Assembly: GCF_004193775.1 (NCBI RefSeq)
Contig: NC_041019.1
Location: forward strand, 15,843,020-15,907,019
DNA: 64,000 bases
Reading direction: 5' to 3'
Source: Glycine soja
Lineage: Eukaryota; Streptophyta; Magnoliopsida; Fabales; Fabaceae
The notes beneath the pieces were generated by a model that did not search any database, was not told the DNA's origin, and worked only from the letters and a program-made list of their open reading frames with translations. Position 1 is the first letter of the stretch. The number at the start of each line of letters is the position of its first letter. A program made the translations under genes and the position numbers. Positions 36,755-49,367 of the stretch are shown piece by piece.

Positions 36755-39700
36755 CCATTGGAAGATCTAACCTGATAATATTTTAACCTGTACATGGTCC
36801 TTTGAAATCGGGAGTACACCCAAAATATGGAGAGCCGGCACGGTGATTGCGTGTTGTGTTGCTTTTCAACCCTCAGAAGGCGCATGCCATATTCAAATTC
36901 ATTCATTTTTCCCCCCACGTTGTGGGTGTCTGTATTTTATATAATGTAACTGACTGCACACAGTAGAAGAAAAAGCTTAGGTGCATATAGTAACACGGCT
37001 TTGTAATCTGCTATTCCCTCATGCGTTGTTTGGACGACAAGTGAAATATAGAGGGAACAAAAAATAAGAGATAGAGGGGATGGAAATGAAAAATAGAAAA
37101 ATATGTTGTTTAGATGAATAGCAATAAAAGGTTTTTTTTTGGTTCATTTGGATGAATGAAAGAATTGACAAATAAATAAGCTATGTAAAAATATTTATAT
37201 ATTAAAATTAATTTTAACTAAAAATTTGAACCTTTTACTTTAACATAAAATTATTTGTAATTTTATATTCTTTTTCTGCTCAATCAAAAATTTATTATTT
37301 TTTATTGTGTTTCTCCCTTTTCTATTTTTCCTTTCTGTTTCCACACATTCAAGCATGGTTAGTGATTACAATATGATGAGATCAATTTGAGAGTTAATAG
37401 TGTTTGGAATATAGCTCAGATTCTTTGATCAAAGAATTCTCGGTGGAGTGTCCAATTAGATTTGGTTAGAATGTGTGACTGGACAAATGCTGTGGCAGAT
37501 TTGTTGAAATTACAATACATTGGAATGTAGAGCAGTAGAGCACCATAACCTGGAAGTCCTTTGAATCTATCTTCAAGGGATGTTTGTTGGTGTCTGCTGT
37601 AATATAGAATTTGCCAACGGTTGTCTAGTACCTACTTTGGGAGGGAAGCATGGTGCGGTTAAAATATGTTGCTCCTTAATCGAAAGAGATGAAGTATACT
37701 ATACTAGAGCTAGAAAATGAGAATGAAAGTGATAACGACAGGCCTGTGAACTTTGATTAAAAAAGCCCAATATGACAAGATAATTTTTTCTTTAGTATAC
37801 AGGGTTTAATCCCTGCTACCCCTTTTCCTTGTTGTGACAAAATACAAGTATTACTCAAATACTGTCAACATGTACTTTTGTAAGGATTATTCATCTCCAA
37901 GACAAGTTACTTGTTGTATTAGGCATTAGAAATGAACATGGGTTGTTATGTCTTCTCGTTTGCCACCACCTACGCTTGGAATTCTGCGCACGTACGCAGA
38001 TATGCGCACGTAATATATGTAAGGATCATGTAATAAAACAGTAATCACTTTTATAATCCAAGTTGGTGCACTAAAAGTTAAGTTTGCCTCATAGCAAAAC
38101 AAACCTTGTCGGGCGTTGATGCAGGCTTGCCATGTGCTTGGGTGCAGCTAATCTATCTATTGTATATTGTTGGCAGGTCAATTCTGTCTTATTTTCCTTC
38201 TCTTCCTTTCCTTTTGCTGCTAAGAAAAGGTTAATCACCTTTTAGATAATAAAATGCCAGTAGCAGAAAGCAAAATAAAAGTGTTCCTTGTACATAGCCC
38301 AGTTGATTAAATCAGCCCCTATTCAGCTATGCACACACGAAAGGAAAGATACAATTTATTTCTATCTTTATAATTTCATTTCAGCTCCTTAAGTTGCTAT
38401 TTTACATGATTGTGTATTCCAAACGTATATTAAAATTACACTCCATACCAATTGACTTTTTGATGATTAACTTATTTAATGGAAAATGATGCACGTGTAC
38501 TATTACACTAATTGACACAGAAAGAAAAACAAATGTAGGTATGATAAGTGATATAAAAAAGAGAAATGAAAATAAACAATAAGTGTTAATAGAGTATTTG
38601 TGATGCTTCGATGTCCACATATAATAATTTTTATTTAATATATTCCAATGAAATTGTCACTTAACACCTTTTAATATTAATAAATATTTGACTTAATTAT
38701 AATTTTAGTCTCTTAAGTATTGTAAGTGTGTGATTTTAGCTAGTACTGTATGCTTAATGCACCAATCTAAAAGTCCTAGATTCGCTTTCTATGCCCCTCA
38801 TGCTTAGCATGTCCATCACATGCTTATCTGTAGGAGCTTCACACTTAGCACATTGAGAACACATTTAGTGTTATGCACCCTCAATCTAAAAAACCTCATG
38901 TTTAGTGCAGGTCACCAATTAGAAACCCAAATATCATGCACATTGAGAACACATCTAGTGTGCTTAGCTCAATTTACTAGATAGAAACCTAGAAATATAT
39001 TTCGCTAAGCACACATTCATCATTCTTAGTGCAAGCCCTTAAACATGAACCAAAAAATTCATTGCGTTGAGCACATATTTAGCATGCTTAGCACCAATCA
39101 ATTCTTAATCATTTATATAATCATGCAAAATCATCAAAACCATTAATCTCCAAACCTAGGGTTTAATGGGGAAAAACCAAGAAAAACAACAATCCGGGTC
39201 GAGGAGGAATAGGGGGAAGCACTCACCTCATGATCGTATAGAGTTGGGCTCTAGGGCAGTAGGTCTCTAATCTATGTTTTTCTCCTTTTCTTTTCCTCTT
39301 CCTTCTCCCCTTCCCCTTCCCTTCTTTTTTCTTTTCTTTTGTTCAAAACTTTCCTTCCCATCTCCTATTTATAAATGCATATGTGTGTGGGCTGGTAAGC
39401 CTTTGGTTCATCTCTGGTCTCAAAGTCCCACTTAGGTCCTATTACGTTATCCCTTTAACTTCCACTAAACAGGTAATTATTAATGCTTATGACTGTTTTA
39501 AACCATTAACAATATTCTTATATCTAATGTATAAAATTAGGAATGTTACGGTGTGGGCATGACTACATTGTTGTGGGTGAACCCCTGATGGCTATTTCAC
39601 TTCCAATGTTATCCCCTCACTACTATGGACATGGCCACATCAATGAGGGCATGTGTTATCTTCGTCATGTAAAATTTTTCTAAGATACGAAACTTGTATG

Positions 39701-41309
39701 TAGTTTCAATGAACTCGTCTCAAGAGAAACAAAAGAATAATTCAAAAGTGATCAAAGTATGAAATAAAATTTGAGAAGTTGAATGGGTCATTTAAAGAGT
39801 TTATTTCGATAGAAACTAACAACTTCGATGACTTCATTAAGGCATGTGGAATTGGAAAGCGCTCAAAAGCAAGATATTTTCGAAAATCCAAATATCAGTT
39901 GAAGGGTTACAAAGAAGTTACACGAAGACATCAAATAGTAATAAATCTATGTATTTAGAAATATTGTTATACACATAGAAATCATAACATTGATTGTTAG
40001 TGTTAGAAGTTTATAAATAAGACCTCTGACTGCCAATTTTCGATGGATTGAATCATATCACTTAACTCTTCAAACACCAACAACACCCTCACATCGAAAT
40101 TGACTACTGGTTCACATAGTCATCGTGTATGTATTCATTCTCACATTTTATGAATTCACGTCTCTTTACTTTAGTGCATCTTTCTAAACTTTTTACTTTT
40201 TTTCATCTTCATTTCTTCTTGAAACTTTTACTTTTCCAATCTCTATTTATAGTTACTATTGAAATTACTATCAAAGTATAACAATTATCGAAATTAACTT
40301 TTTAATCGAAAACACTATCATAAAATTTGCTTACAAATTATCTTACAAACTGTTATACGATATAATTGTTATGAATATCTTTATCAAAATTACTATTATT
40401 ATATGTATTAAGTATTAGACAATTATCTAATAAGTTAAAAACTATGAACTTGTTTGTTTGATTAACAAGAACTTACAATCAAGAATGAATTTTATGTCTC
40501 ATCATTAAACATTTATTTGTTGATAGAATAATTTAGTGAAAATTACTCAGTTTGTTATAAAAATATATTCCTTTCGAGGAGTAAGTGCAATTTTCACAAT
40601 TAACAACATGTAGAAGTTTTTTTTTTGTGTGTGTGAATTTTAAAATATTTTTTAATTGAGCTTGAACCCATGGTTTGTTTTAGGTTTAAAAATACTTTCT
40701 TAAGAGAGATTAAGCATTTTGAACTTGATTTTCTTGAGATGGCTTAAGATTAAAGATTATCTCCCTTCTAATTCTTTCGATTTGTTGGTTTTTTCTTTCT
40801 TGAATTGCTTTCCGGTTCTATCATTATGATGTGTGAGTAAAACCTTATTTTTTATGGTAGGGATTAGTCCTTGGGAATCTATTTGGATTAATTGAATTTC
40901 TTTTTGTGTTTATTTATTTTTTTCTTTTATTGATCTTGATCTTGTTCATTTATTTTTGCAAAGTACTTGATCATCATTTTCAATAACTTAAAATGAGTAA
41001 GGATGAACTGAAAAGTGAACATATTTAAATAAAAAAAAGTAGGTTTAATCCTTTTAGGATTCAATGAATTAACACAAATTGTAAAAGGACTTACTTTAGC
41101 ATAGCAATCACGAAAGTAGGGATAAATTCAATTAAACATGTCTTTATATCTTGGAAGAGAACATAGGTCATTGTTGGTTAAATAACCTTCAAGAAGAACC
41201 AAATAAAGAAATACTAAGAAAATTAAGAAAATGGAACTCATAGTGTGAACCTCAATCCTAGAAGTTTTCATAATCTTGATTTTATCTATTTAAATCTTTG
41301 TTTTATCTT

Positions 41310-41578
41310 AAGTCAAATTCTGTTATTCAATTTTATCTTGATCTTGAAATATGAATTTTCTTTTCAATCTTTATCTTTGTTCAATTTGAATTAAATTTTA
41401 ATATCATAAATTCAAAATGCAATCCTTTTAGAAAAACTCTTTTAAGTCAAATTGTGTTATTCAAGTTTATCTTGATCTTGAAATATGAATTTTCTTTTCA
41501 ATCTTTATCTTTGTTCAATTTGAATTAAATTAAATTTTAATAATCACAAATTCAAAACACAATCCTTTTAGAAAAACT
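41310..41578. repeat. 134-bp tandem duplication
   Basis: AAGTCAAATTCTGTTATTCA at 41310 recurs as AAGTCAAATTGTGTTATTCA at 41444. Both copies run through TTATCTTGATCTTGAAATAT and GCAATCC/ACAATCC..TTTTAGAAAAACT. The copies differ by a few substitutions and a short insertion. Confidence 0.85.
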
Positions 41579-41633
41579 ATAATTTATTATTCAATGACCT
41601 CATACACTTGTAGGATCGTATCATATTACATTA

Positions 41634-41860
41634 TCATGGTGATGATGATGATAGTGACAATCTTGCAAGCATATCGTCACCATCACTCCAACCACCATGA
41701 TCATTGTTGTTGCCACCATGATAAATGTGTGCCGCCAACACCATTATCGTTGTTGTCATTGTTGTCCCTGCCATCAATGGTAGTGATGGTGGTAGCAAGA
41801 ACGACAATGACAACAACAATCTTGATGATGGTGACACACGATGATCATGATGGTGACGAC
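41634..41860. repeat. Imperfect GAT/CAT and GTT/CCA trinucleotide block
   Basis: Dense trinucleotide-like repetition (GGTGATGATGATGATAGTGA, then CACCATCACTCCAACCACCA, then TTGTTGTTGCC). Open frames across it are a by-product of the repetition. Similar GTG/GAT-rich blocks are at 50440-50545 and 52190-52262. Confidence 0.6.
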
Positions 41861-43623
41861 TGTGACATCCTCTACTTCGACATACATATAATTAATAAAA
41901 ACATATAAAAATATGGAATTTTATTAAACCAATTTTATTCAAATCGCTTTAAAAAATTCACGTGGGTAAAAGGGTTACATTCGCTTCATTGTTACCAAAT
42001 ACTACCTATTAAAAATATTTATGGCTCAAAACAAGGTCGTCCAAGTTTACAATAGAACTCAAGTTAAGCAGCGGAATAAAATAAAGTAAAATACATGTTT
42101 GGAACATCATGCAATTAAAAAGAAACTCATGTCCCAATGTCACATTCTATTAGAGCATTGTGTCCTAGTGTCCTCTAGCACGAGGTTCTTTATAGTTATC
42201 CACCTAGTTATCTGCTCCCACGAACACAAGGTTTAAGATCATCACAACACATAGGGAGTGAGTTATCATATTTCTAAATAAAATACAGATAAACAAAGAC
42301 ATAAGCAAAATACATTATAGACATATTTATAACATAGCTCAACTTAATACAATTCACATCACTTCACCACTTTATCATTTAAAATTCACTTTTCAATAAC
42401 TAATCACATTACACATGAATCACACACTCGAGTTAAGACGTAACAACATTCACCCATTTGATAATAAATAATTCACAAGCATTATGCAACAATTATATTA
42501 AGACTCAAGTCTATATGCAATGTGATATCATATTAGGACGCTTAGGAGTACATAACAAGACACGCCACATAATGGGTATGTCAGGTCACTCTCACTAAGT
42601 AAAATCATAAGGTGACCAATCAGGGTCACTTTATTTTGCGAGAATGTTCCAACTATATGAGATCAACATAGGCTTAAAGGAGCACTAAAGTCTAATGTCT
42701 TTATCCATAATGCCTAAACTCTTAAGAATCCGTTAGGGCCTCACCTTCATGATTCAGGTCCGACACCTAAAACAACTTTTGCACGTAGACACTGCTAATG
42801 AATTATACAATACCCACGACCTCACACTTGTTTTCAAACACGTTTAACACATTGTACTACAATTTTACACTTCAGGTTCCTAACTTGAAACCCTACACTT
42901 TTTCTTTTAATTCATCGGGCATGAACACTTTTCTCAAGGTAAACACTAGTCGGATTATTGTATAATTCACAACTCACAACACAAGTATTGTCACATCAAG
43001 CATTAACCACACACTTATTCACAACCATATCCCTTGTCCACAATTTAACATCTCACAATTCATCACATATTCAATTTATCACTTACACACAATTTCAATC
43101 ATAATTTGATGATCCCAATATAACAATTTATGACGCTAATATAGTAAATCTTGTCCAAAATACAAAAAAATTATACAAAAATGCTTCTCACAACATGGGG
43201 AGTAAAATCCCTCAAACAATTTCACATAATCATATCAAAATTAAAGGAATCAAAATCAAAGGTCAAAAACACAAAAACACCAAAAGCACTCAATTTGTCA
43301 ACCAATTTGCATCAGTGATAAGTGCCAAATTTCAGTTATTTTTAGGATTAAATTGTTAGCACTTATCCTTTGATTGTAAAAGTTTTCTTATAAACTACCC
43401 TTAAATTTTTAGGATTATATTGCACATTTACAAATGTTGTTGTCTAAATATGAAAGATTCATCCATGATTTTGTAGGTTTTGATGGTTGTTTGTTAGATC
43501 CAGAAACAAAGCCAAAAGGAAGGGTAAAATGGTTTTTTTACAAAGATTTCTAACCCCAAATTTGCCCATGCTAACATCCAGCTCGCTTAGGCTAATGATC
43601 TAACTTCAGCCCTAAGCAAGAAA

Positions 43624-43637
43624 CTCGCCTAGGCGAG
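43624..43637. repeat. Perfect 14-bp palindrome in the solo LTR
   Basis: CTCGCCTAGGCGAG is its own reverse complement. Partial copies lie nearby: CTCGCTTAGGCTAATG at about 43582, CTTGCCTGGGCGAGCT at about 43666, and CTCGCTTGG at about 43684. Confidence 0.8.
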
Positions 43638-43894
43638 TGGATGCCTTCACTAGTAAGCAACAAACTTGCCTGGGCGAGCTACAACTCGCTTGGTCAAATT
43701 TGTCTGGTCTCCTAGGTTGTTTTCTATAAATAGCCATGCATGTTGAAGGAGAAATCATCCCAGCTGAAGTAGAAACAAGAGAAAAACACAGAGAAAGAGT
43801 GAAAGAAGAAGAAGGAAAGGAAAAGTGGAGTTGGGGAGCTGTAGAGTTGTGACCGTGGACCACCTCCTTCATCATTTCTCTTGTTAGTCATGTG

Positions 43895-43899
43895 CTATG
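43895..43899. other. Left target-site duplication of the copia element (CTATG)
   Basis: CTATG directly precedes the 5' LTR. The same five bases follow the 3' LTR at 49368-49372. An exact 5-bp duplication fixes the element ends. Confidence 0.9.
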
Positions 43900-44365
43900 T
43901 GTTGGACATTTTAGTGTAATTGATCTCTTTATTATGTTAAAATAAGAGTGCACGCTTGTTTTAATGTAATAACGAGATGCTCGGTTTAGGCAAATTTTGG
44001 AAGTTACATGGAAGTCAAATTTTGGAAGTTACATGGAAGTTATTTTTCAAGAAAAGAAAGTTTTTTTTTAAAAAAGATAAACTTCCATCAACCGCCAACC
44101 GTTTTATTTTAAAGGATAAAACTTCCATAACTTCCTTCAACCGCCAAAAACCACCTGTTCTTTGATTATAAATAATCATCCTGGTTCAGAAAGCATAACA
44201 TGTGAAAAACATACAAGACCAAAACAAAACTCTTGAATTATAATCTTCTGATTTTATCCGATTGAACAATTTTGGTTGAACCCCGAAATTTGATTCAATC
44301 TGAAAGTGTTTATACACGACTTCAGATTTATCCAGGATTATCTCGATTTTCAAAATTAACCAACA
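43900..44365 (+). repeat. 5' LTR of the copia element
   Basis: TGTTGG...CCAACA, 466 bp. It contains a 25-bp direct repeat (43991-44015 and 44016-44040, CAAATTTTGGAAGTTACATG and on to GAAGT). A related inverted motif AACTTCCATAACTTCC lies near 44120-44136. A TATA box TATAAATA is at 44167-44174. The tandem copies upstream of the TATA box have the look of U3 enhancer repeats. Confidence 0.95.
44167..44174 (+). promoter_or_regulatory. TATA box of the copia LTR promoter
   Basis: TATAAATA lies about 130 bp downstream of the U3 tandem repeats and about 220 bp before the Gag-Pol start. Transcription would begin some 30 bases downstream, within the LTR. The 3' LTR carries the same box. Confidence 0.6.
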
Positions 44366-44386
44366 AAAGATTGAATCAAATCTTTC
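44366..44386 (+). other. Leader hairpin at the expected primer-site position
   Basis: Immediately after the LTR the sequence is AAAGATTGAATCAAATCTTT: arms AAAGATT and AATCTTT with a six-base loop. The usual plant copia primer site TGGTATCAGAGC is absent here. The first strand must therefore be primed by another tRNA, an internal tRNA fragment or self-priming; which one is not shown by the sequence. Confidence 0.5.
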
Positions 44387-44389
44387 GAG

Positions 44390-47300
44390 ATGACGAACGA
44401 TAGTTCGAAGATGACAAGCAAGTTTGCGAAGTTGGACAAGTTTGAAGGGCAGGATTTCAGAAGATGGCAGAAGAAGATGCACTTTCTCTTGACAACATTG
44501 AATGTGGTGTATGTGCTGAGTACACCGATGCCGGTGTATATGGAAGACGAAACTCTGGATCAAACAAGGAAGCGTTCGAAATGGGAGAACGACGATTACA
44601 TTTGTCGTGGACACATTCTGAACGGTATGTCTGACTCTCTCTTTGATATTTATCAAAATGTTGAGTCTGCTAAGGAATTATGGGACTCTCTTGAATCCAA
44701 GTATATGGCAGAAGATGCCTCAAGTAACAAATTCTTAGTTAGTAATTTCTTTAATTACAAAATGATTGATTCGAGGCCTGTTATGGAGCAATATAATGAA
44801 CTGCTGCGGATTTTGGGTCAGTTTACTCAACATGATTTGAAAATGGATGAATCCATTGCAGTTTCATCTATAATTGATAAACTGCCTTCTTCTTGGAAAG
44901 ACTTCAAGCATACCTTGAAACATAAGAAGGAAGAGTTGACTCTGGTTCAACTCGGTAGTCATTTCATGATTGAGGAGTCGCTGAGGGCTCAGGAAATTGA
45001 CAAAGTCAATGATAAAACCGTAGCAGGTTCCTCTTCCGTTAATATGGTAGAGGAAAGTGGAACAGTTAAGCAAAATTACAATGCTAAAGGTAACAAACGA
45101 AAATTTCAAGGAAATAAGAACAAAGGTCCAAACAAACAGACAAAATTGTCATGTTGGAAGTGTGGGAAACCTGGTCATTTAAAGAGGGATTGTCGGGTGT
45201 TCAAAGGAAAGAACAAGGCTGGTCCAAGTGGGTCTAATGATCCTGAAAAGCAACAAGGTCAGATTGTAGTGAATAATTTTAATTCGAATACGAATTCGAA
45301 TTATGTATCACTAATATCTGATGCATTCTATGTGCAGGATGATGACGTTGCTTGGTGGTTTGATTCGGGAGCAATAAGCCATGTGTGCAAAGATCGTCGT
45401 TGGTTCAAGGAATTTAGACCAATCGATGATGGCTCTATTGTGAAGATGGGCAATGTTGCAACTGAACCAATCCTAGGATTAGGTTGTGTTAATTTAGTTT
45501 TTACTTCCGGAAAAAGTTTGTATTTGGATAATGTCTTATTTGTACCTGGTATTCGTAAGAACTTATTGTCTGGTATGGTTTTAAATAATTGTGGTTTCAA
45601 GCAAGTACTTGAAAGTGACAAGTACATCTTGTCAAGACATGGTTCGTTTGTTGGATTTGGTTATCGTTGTAATGGAATGTTTAAATTAAACATTGATGTT
45701 CCTTTTGTTCATGAATCTATTTGTATGGCCTCGTGTAGTTCTATAACTAATATGACAAATTCAGAAATTTGGCATGCTAGATTAGGACATGTTCATTACA
45801 AAAGATTAAAAGATATGTCAAAAACAAGTATGATTCCTCCTTTTGATATGAACATTGAAAAATGCAAAACTTGCATGTTGACCAAGATCACTAGGAAACC
45901 TTTTAAGGATGTTAAAAGTGAGACTAAAGTCTTAGACCTTATTCATAGTGATTTGTGTGATTTGCATGCTACTCCATCATTAGGTCATAAAAAATATCTT
46001 GTTACTTTTATTGATGATGCATCAAGGTATTGTTATGTATATTTATTAAATACAAAAGATGAAGCTCTTGATAAATTTAAAATTTATAAGAAAGAGGTAG
46101 AACTTCATCAAAATGGGCTAATCAAAACTCTTCGTACGGATAGGGGAGGTGAGTATTATGATCCGGTTTATTTTCAATCTACTGGAATAATACATCAAAC
46201 TACAGCTCCCTATACACCACAACAAAATGGTGTAGCCGAAAGGAAGAATAGAACCTTGAAAGAAATGGTGAATTCCATGTTATCCTATTCGGGTTTAAGT
46301 GAAGGATTTTGGGGTGAGGCTATGTTGACAGCCTGTTACTTGTTGAACCGAATTCCTAACAAAAGGAATAAGGTTACCCCATATGAACTTTGGCACAAAA
46401 AGACACCAAATTTGAGTTATCTCAAAATTTGGGGATGTAGGGCTGTAGTCAGGCTTACAGAACCTAAAAGGAAAACCATAGGTGAAAGAGGTATAGATTG
46501 CATATTTATTGGATATGCTGAACATTCTAAAGCATATAGATTCTATGTGCTAGAATCTAATGATTCTGTTGCTGTGAACTCGGTTATAGAGTCACGGGAT
46601 GCTATCTTTGATGAACAAAGGTTTACATCTATACCTAGGCCAAAGGACATGAATTCCATGTCGAAAGTCTCAGTTAATATTGAGGATATACCTTCAACTA
46701 GTACTGAAACTAGAAAAAGTACGAGAGTAAGAAAGGCTAAGTCATTTGGTGATGACTTTCAACTCTATTTGGTTGAAGGGTCAAGGAATGATATTCAATT
46801 TCAATATCAATATTGCCTTAATGTTGAGGAAGACCCAAAGACTTTTAGTGAAGCAATGGCTTCAAGGGATGCTGTATTTTGGAAAGAAGCAATCCAAAGT
46901 GAGATGGATTCCATCATGCAAAATAATACCTGGAAATTGGTTGACTTACCTCCTGGATGTAAGCCATTAGGATGTAAGATGATCTTTAGGAGAAAGATGA
47001 AAGTGGATGGTACTGTTGACAAGTACAAAGCCAGATTGGTTATCCAAGGCTTTAGGCAAAAGGAGGGTATTGATTTTTTCGATACATATGCTCCTGTTGC
47101 TAGGATATCCACTATTAGACTGTTGTTAGCACTTGTTGCTATCCACAATCTGGTGATTCACCAAATGGATGTGAAAACTGCATTCTTAAATGGTGAATTG
47201 GATGAAGAGATATACATGAAACAACCTGAAGGGTTTGTTATGCCAGCAAATGAAAATAAGGTGTGTAAACTGATGAAATCTCTTTATGGCTTGAAACAAG

Positions 47301-48373
47301 CGCCTAAGCAATGGCATCAAAAATTTGATGAGGTTGTGTTGTCTAGTGGTTTTGTTATAAACCAAGCAGATAAATGTCTATACAGCAAGTTTGATACTCA
47401 TGGCAAAGGAGTTATCATTTGTCTGTATGTAGACGACATGTTGATCTTTGGTACCGACCAAGATCAAGTTGATGAAACTAAGGCATTTTTGTCTTCTAAG
47501 TTTGATATGAAAGATATGGGGGAGGCGGATGTGATCTTAGGAATAAAGATCAAACGTGGAAACAATGGCATTTCCATCTCTCAATCACATTATATTGAGA
47601 AGATATTGGAGAAATTTAATTTTAAAGATTGTTCTCCGGTAAGTACTCCCATTGATCCTAACCTGAAGCTATTACCTAATAAAGGTGTAGCAGTGTCTCA
47701 ACTTGAATACTCAAGGGCGATAGGATCACTCATGTATGCAATGATTAGTACTAGGCCTGATATAGCTTATGCTGTTGCTAAACTCAGTAGGTTTACAAGT
47801 AATCCTAGTTCTAATCATTGGCAAGCTATGAATAGAGTATTCAAGTACTTAAAGGGAACCATTGACTATGGTTTGACATATACTGGATTTCCTTCGGTTA
47901 TTGAAGGTTACTCTGATGCAAGTTGGATAACCAATATGGAGGATTATTCATCCACAAGTGGTTGGGTATTCCTCCTTGGAGGAGGTGCTATCTCTTGGGC
48001 ATCCAAGAAACAAACCTGCATTACAAATTCAACAATGGAATCTGAATTTGTAGCTTTAACAGCAGCTGGTAAAGAAGCTGAGTGGCTAAGAAATCTGATC
48101 TATGAGATTCCATTGTGGCCCAAACCTATACCTCCCATGTCTATCAGGTGTGATAGTCAGGCAACTTTGGCTAAGGCATATAGTCAAGTGTATAATGGGA
48201 AGTCTAGACACTTGGGTGTTAGACACAACATGGTTCGGGAGTTAATCATGCATGGTGTGATATCAGTGGAGTTTGTGAGAACTCAGCATAATTTGGCCGA
48301 TCATTTAACCAAATGGTTAAGTAGAGATCTCGTGAAAAGGTCGGCTGTGGGATTAGGATTAAAGTCCATCTGA
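44390..48373 (+). CDS. Gag-Pol polyprotein of the copia retrotransposon
   Basis: Single open frame of 1327 residues from the ATG 25 bp after the 5' LTR, about the usual length of a full copia Gag-Pol. Order is copia-type. Gag covers about 1-250, with the zinc knuckle [14 protein letters not shown] at 255-268. An aspartic protease active site (FDSGA, Asp325) follows. Integrase has a zinc finger His462-His467-Cys492-Cys495 and the catalytic set Asp521, Asp584 and Glu617 (GVAERKN). Reverse transcriptase has [27 protein letters not shown] and the catalytic YVDDM at 1013-1017. RNase H has SDASW with Asp1176, TMESEF, and a C-terminal [11 protein letters not shown]. Integrase before RT defines Ty1/copia. 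No stop, frameshift or missing key residue was found, so the proteins may be functional. Whether it is expressed is unknown. Confidence 0.97.
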   Translation: MTNDSSKMTSKFAKLDKFEGQDFRRWQKKMHFLLTTLNVVYVLSTPMPVYMEDETLDQTRKRSKWENDDYICRGHILNGMSDSLFDIYQNVESAKELWDSLESKYMAEDASSNKFLVSNFFNYKMIDSRPVMEQYNELLRILGQFTQHDLKMDESIAVSSIIDKLPSSWKDFKHTLKHKKEELTLVQLGSHFMIEESLRAQEIDKVNDKTVAGSSSVNMVEESGTVKQNYNAKGNKRKFQGNKNKGPNKQTKLSCWKCGKPGHLKRDCRVFKGKNKAGPSGSNDPEKQQGQIVVNNFNSNTNSNYVSLISDAFYVQDDDVAWWFDSGAISHVCKDRRWFKEFRPIDDGSIVKMGNVATEPILGLGCVNLVFTSGKSLYLDNVLFVPGIRKNLLSGMVLNNCGFKQVLESDKYILSRHGSFVGFGYRCNGMFKLNIDVPFVHESICMASCSSITNMTNSEIWHARLGHVHYKRLKDMSKTSMIPPFDMNIEKCKTCMLTKITRKPFKDVKSETKVLDLIHSDLCDLHATPSLGHKKYLVTFIDDASRYCYVYLLNTKDEALDKFKIYKKEVELHQNGLIKTLRTDRGGEYYDPVYFQSTGIIHQTTAPYTPQQNGVAERKNRTLKEMVNSMLSYSGLSEGFWGEAMLTACYLLNRIPNKRNKVTPYELWHKKTPNLSYLKIWGCRAVVRLTEPKRKTIGERGIDCIFIGYAEHSKAYRFYVLESNDSVAVNSVIESRDAIFDEQRFTSIPRPKDMNSMSKVSVNIEDIPSTSTETRKSTRVRKAKSFGDDFQLYLVEGSRNDIQFQYQYCLNVEEDPKTFSEAMASRDAVFWKEAIQSEMDSIMQNNTWKLVDLPPGCKPLGCKMIFRRKMKVDGTVDKYKARLVIQGFRQKEGIDFFDTYAPVARISTIRLLLALVAIHNLVIHQMDVKTAFLNGELDEEIYMKQPEGFVMPANENKVCKLMKSLYGLKQAPKQWHQKFDEVVLSSGFVINQADKCLYSKFDTHGKGVIICLYVDDMLIFGTDQDQVDETKAFLSSKFDMKDMGEADVILGIKIKRGNNGISISQSHYIEKILEKFNFKDCSPVSTPIDPNLKLLPNKGVAVSQLEYSRAIGSLMYAMISTRPDIAYAVAKLSRFTSNPSSNHWQAMNRVFKYLKGTIDYGLTYTGFPSVIEGYSDASWITNMEDYSSTSGWVFLLGGGAISWASKKQTCITNSTMESEFVALTAAGKEAEWLRNLIYEIPLWPKPIPPMSIRCDSQATLAKAYSQVYNGKSRHLGVRHNMVRELIMHGVISVEFVRTQHNLADHLTKWLSRDLVKRSAVGLGLKSI

Positions 48374-48902
48374 AATCTCTTATGTTAAGATACCCAATTC
48401 CCATCTAATATGACATTAGGTGCTGAATTCAATGTGGAAAGCTTAACATGTAGAGATTGGAACACATCATCGAAAGTATCCCAAAAGGAATGTGTTCGGT
48501 TCTGTAAGTTAAGGAGGTTGAAGTATAACTTCTCAATGGTTCTTTTGAAAAATTGCATTTACAGGTGCAAGAAAGAAAAGGACTACCTATATAAGCATGA
48601 AGTTTAGCCGCTTCAAGAAGCTGGGACTTGGCTTTGATATGCTTATGAAGGATAGGGACACAGGCTAGTAAAACTAGTGTCGAGCAAGAGTAATGTTATA
48701 AACTATTGTGCAGATTATCTTCATGTATTCATTATGAATAGAAAGGGTTCAATCCTTAGTGACACCCTGATATTCGAATATTTGAAACGTGTAATTTGCT
48801 AAGATGAAATTCAATCGTCACGATATTTCATCTATGCAGTAGTTTGTTGTATGTTATGACTTTGGTGATTTGATCGGCAATTACACTAAAATGGGGGATG
48901 TT
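48374..48902 (+). other. 3' untranslated region and polypurine tract of the copia element
   Basis: Non-coding between the Gag-Pol stop and the 3' LTR. A small open run at 48410-48607 has no recognisable content. The purine-rich AAAATGGGGGA at 48888-48898 lies just before the 3' LTR and is the likely plus-strand primer. Confidence 0.75.
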
Positions 48903-49367
48903 TGTTGGACATTTTAGTGTAATTGATCTCTTTATTATGTTAAAATAAGAGTGCACGCTTGTTTTAATGTAATAACGAGATGCTCGGTTTAGGCAAATTT
49001 TGGAAGTTACATGGAAGTCAAATTTTGGAAGTTACATGGAAGTTATTTTTCAAGAAAAGAAAGTTTTTTTTAAAAAAGATAAACTTCCATCAACCGCCAA
49101 CCGTTTTATTTTAAAGGATAAAACTTCCATAACTTCCTTCAACTGCCAAAAACCACCTGTTCTTTGATTATAAATAATCATCCTGGTTCAGAAAGCATAA
49201 CATGTGAAAAACATACAAGACCAAAACAAAACTCTTGAATTATAATCTTCTGATTTTATCCGATTGAACAATTTTGGTTGAACCCCGAAATTTGATTCAA
49301 TCTGAAAGTGTTTATACACGACTTCAGATTTATCCAGGATTATCTCGATTTTCAAAATTAACCAACA
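48903..49367 (+). repeat. 3' LTR of the copia element
   Basis: 465 bp, TGTTGG...CCAACA. It is identical to the 5' LTR by eye except for one substitution and one T fewer in a T run. The 25-bp tandem repeat is at 48994-49018 and 49019-49043. It is followed by CTATG. Confidence 0.95.

Larger units (their letters stand above)
36755..43310. other. 3' flank of the sucrose transporter gene and a repeat-rich non-coding stretch
   Basis: 36755-37020 is probable 3' untranslated sequence. 37020-38690 is AT-rich spacer. 38690-39470 carries recurring GCTTAGCAC/TTAGTGC and GCACATTGAGAACACAT phrases (38848 and 38937), like retroelement LTR sequence; no ends could be fixed. A long pyrimidine tract lies at 39281-39350. 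41310-41578 is a tandem duplication and 41634-41860 a GAT/CAT-rich low-complexity block. 41870-43300 resembles non-coding LTR sequence in minus orientation. No gene is supported. Confidence 0.5.
43900..49367 (+). mobile_element. Complete, young Ty1/copia retrotransposon (5468 bp)
   Basis: Two LTRs (43900-44365, 466 bp; 48903-49367, 465 bp) begin TGTTGG and end CCAACA. They enclose one intact Gag-Pol frame and a polypurine tract. As read by eye the LTRs differ at one base (C in ACCGCCAAAAA against T in ACTGCCAAAAA) and by one T in a T9/T8 run. The CTATG target duplication is exact. All of this points to a recent insertion and a potentially autonomous element. It sits inside an older gypsy-type LTR. 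No canonical initiator-Met primer site follows the 5' LTR. Confidence 0.95.

Noticed and set aside
41594..41908. 104-codon open frame rich in His/Asp/Met
   Set aside because: It is a product of the GAT/CAT trinucleotide repetition; both strands are open for the same reason.
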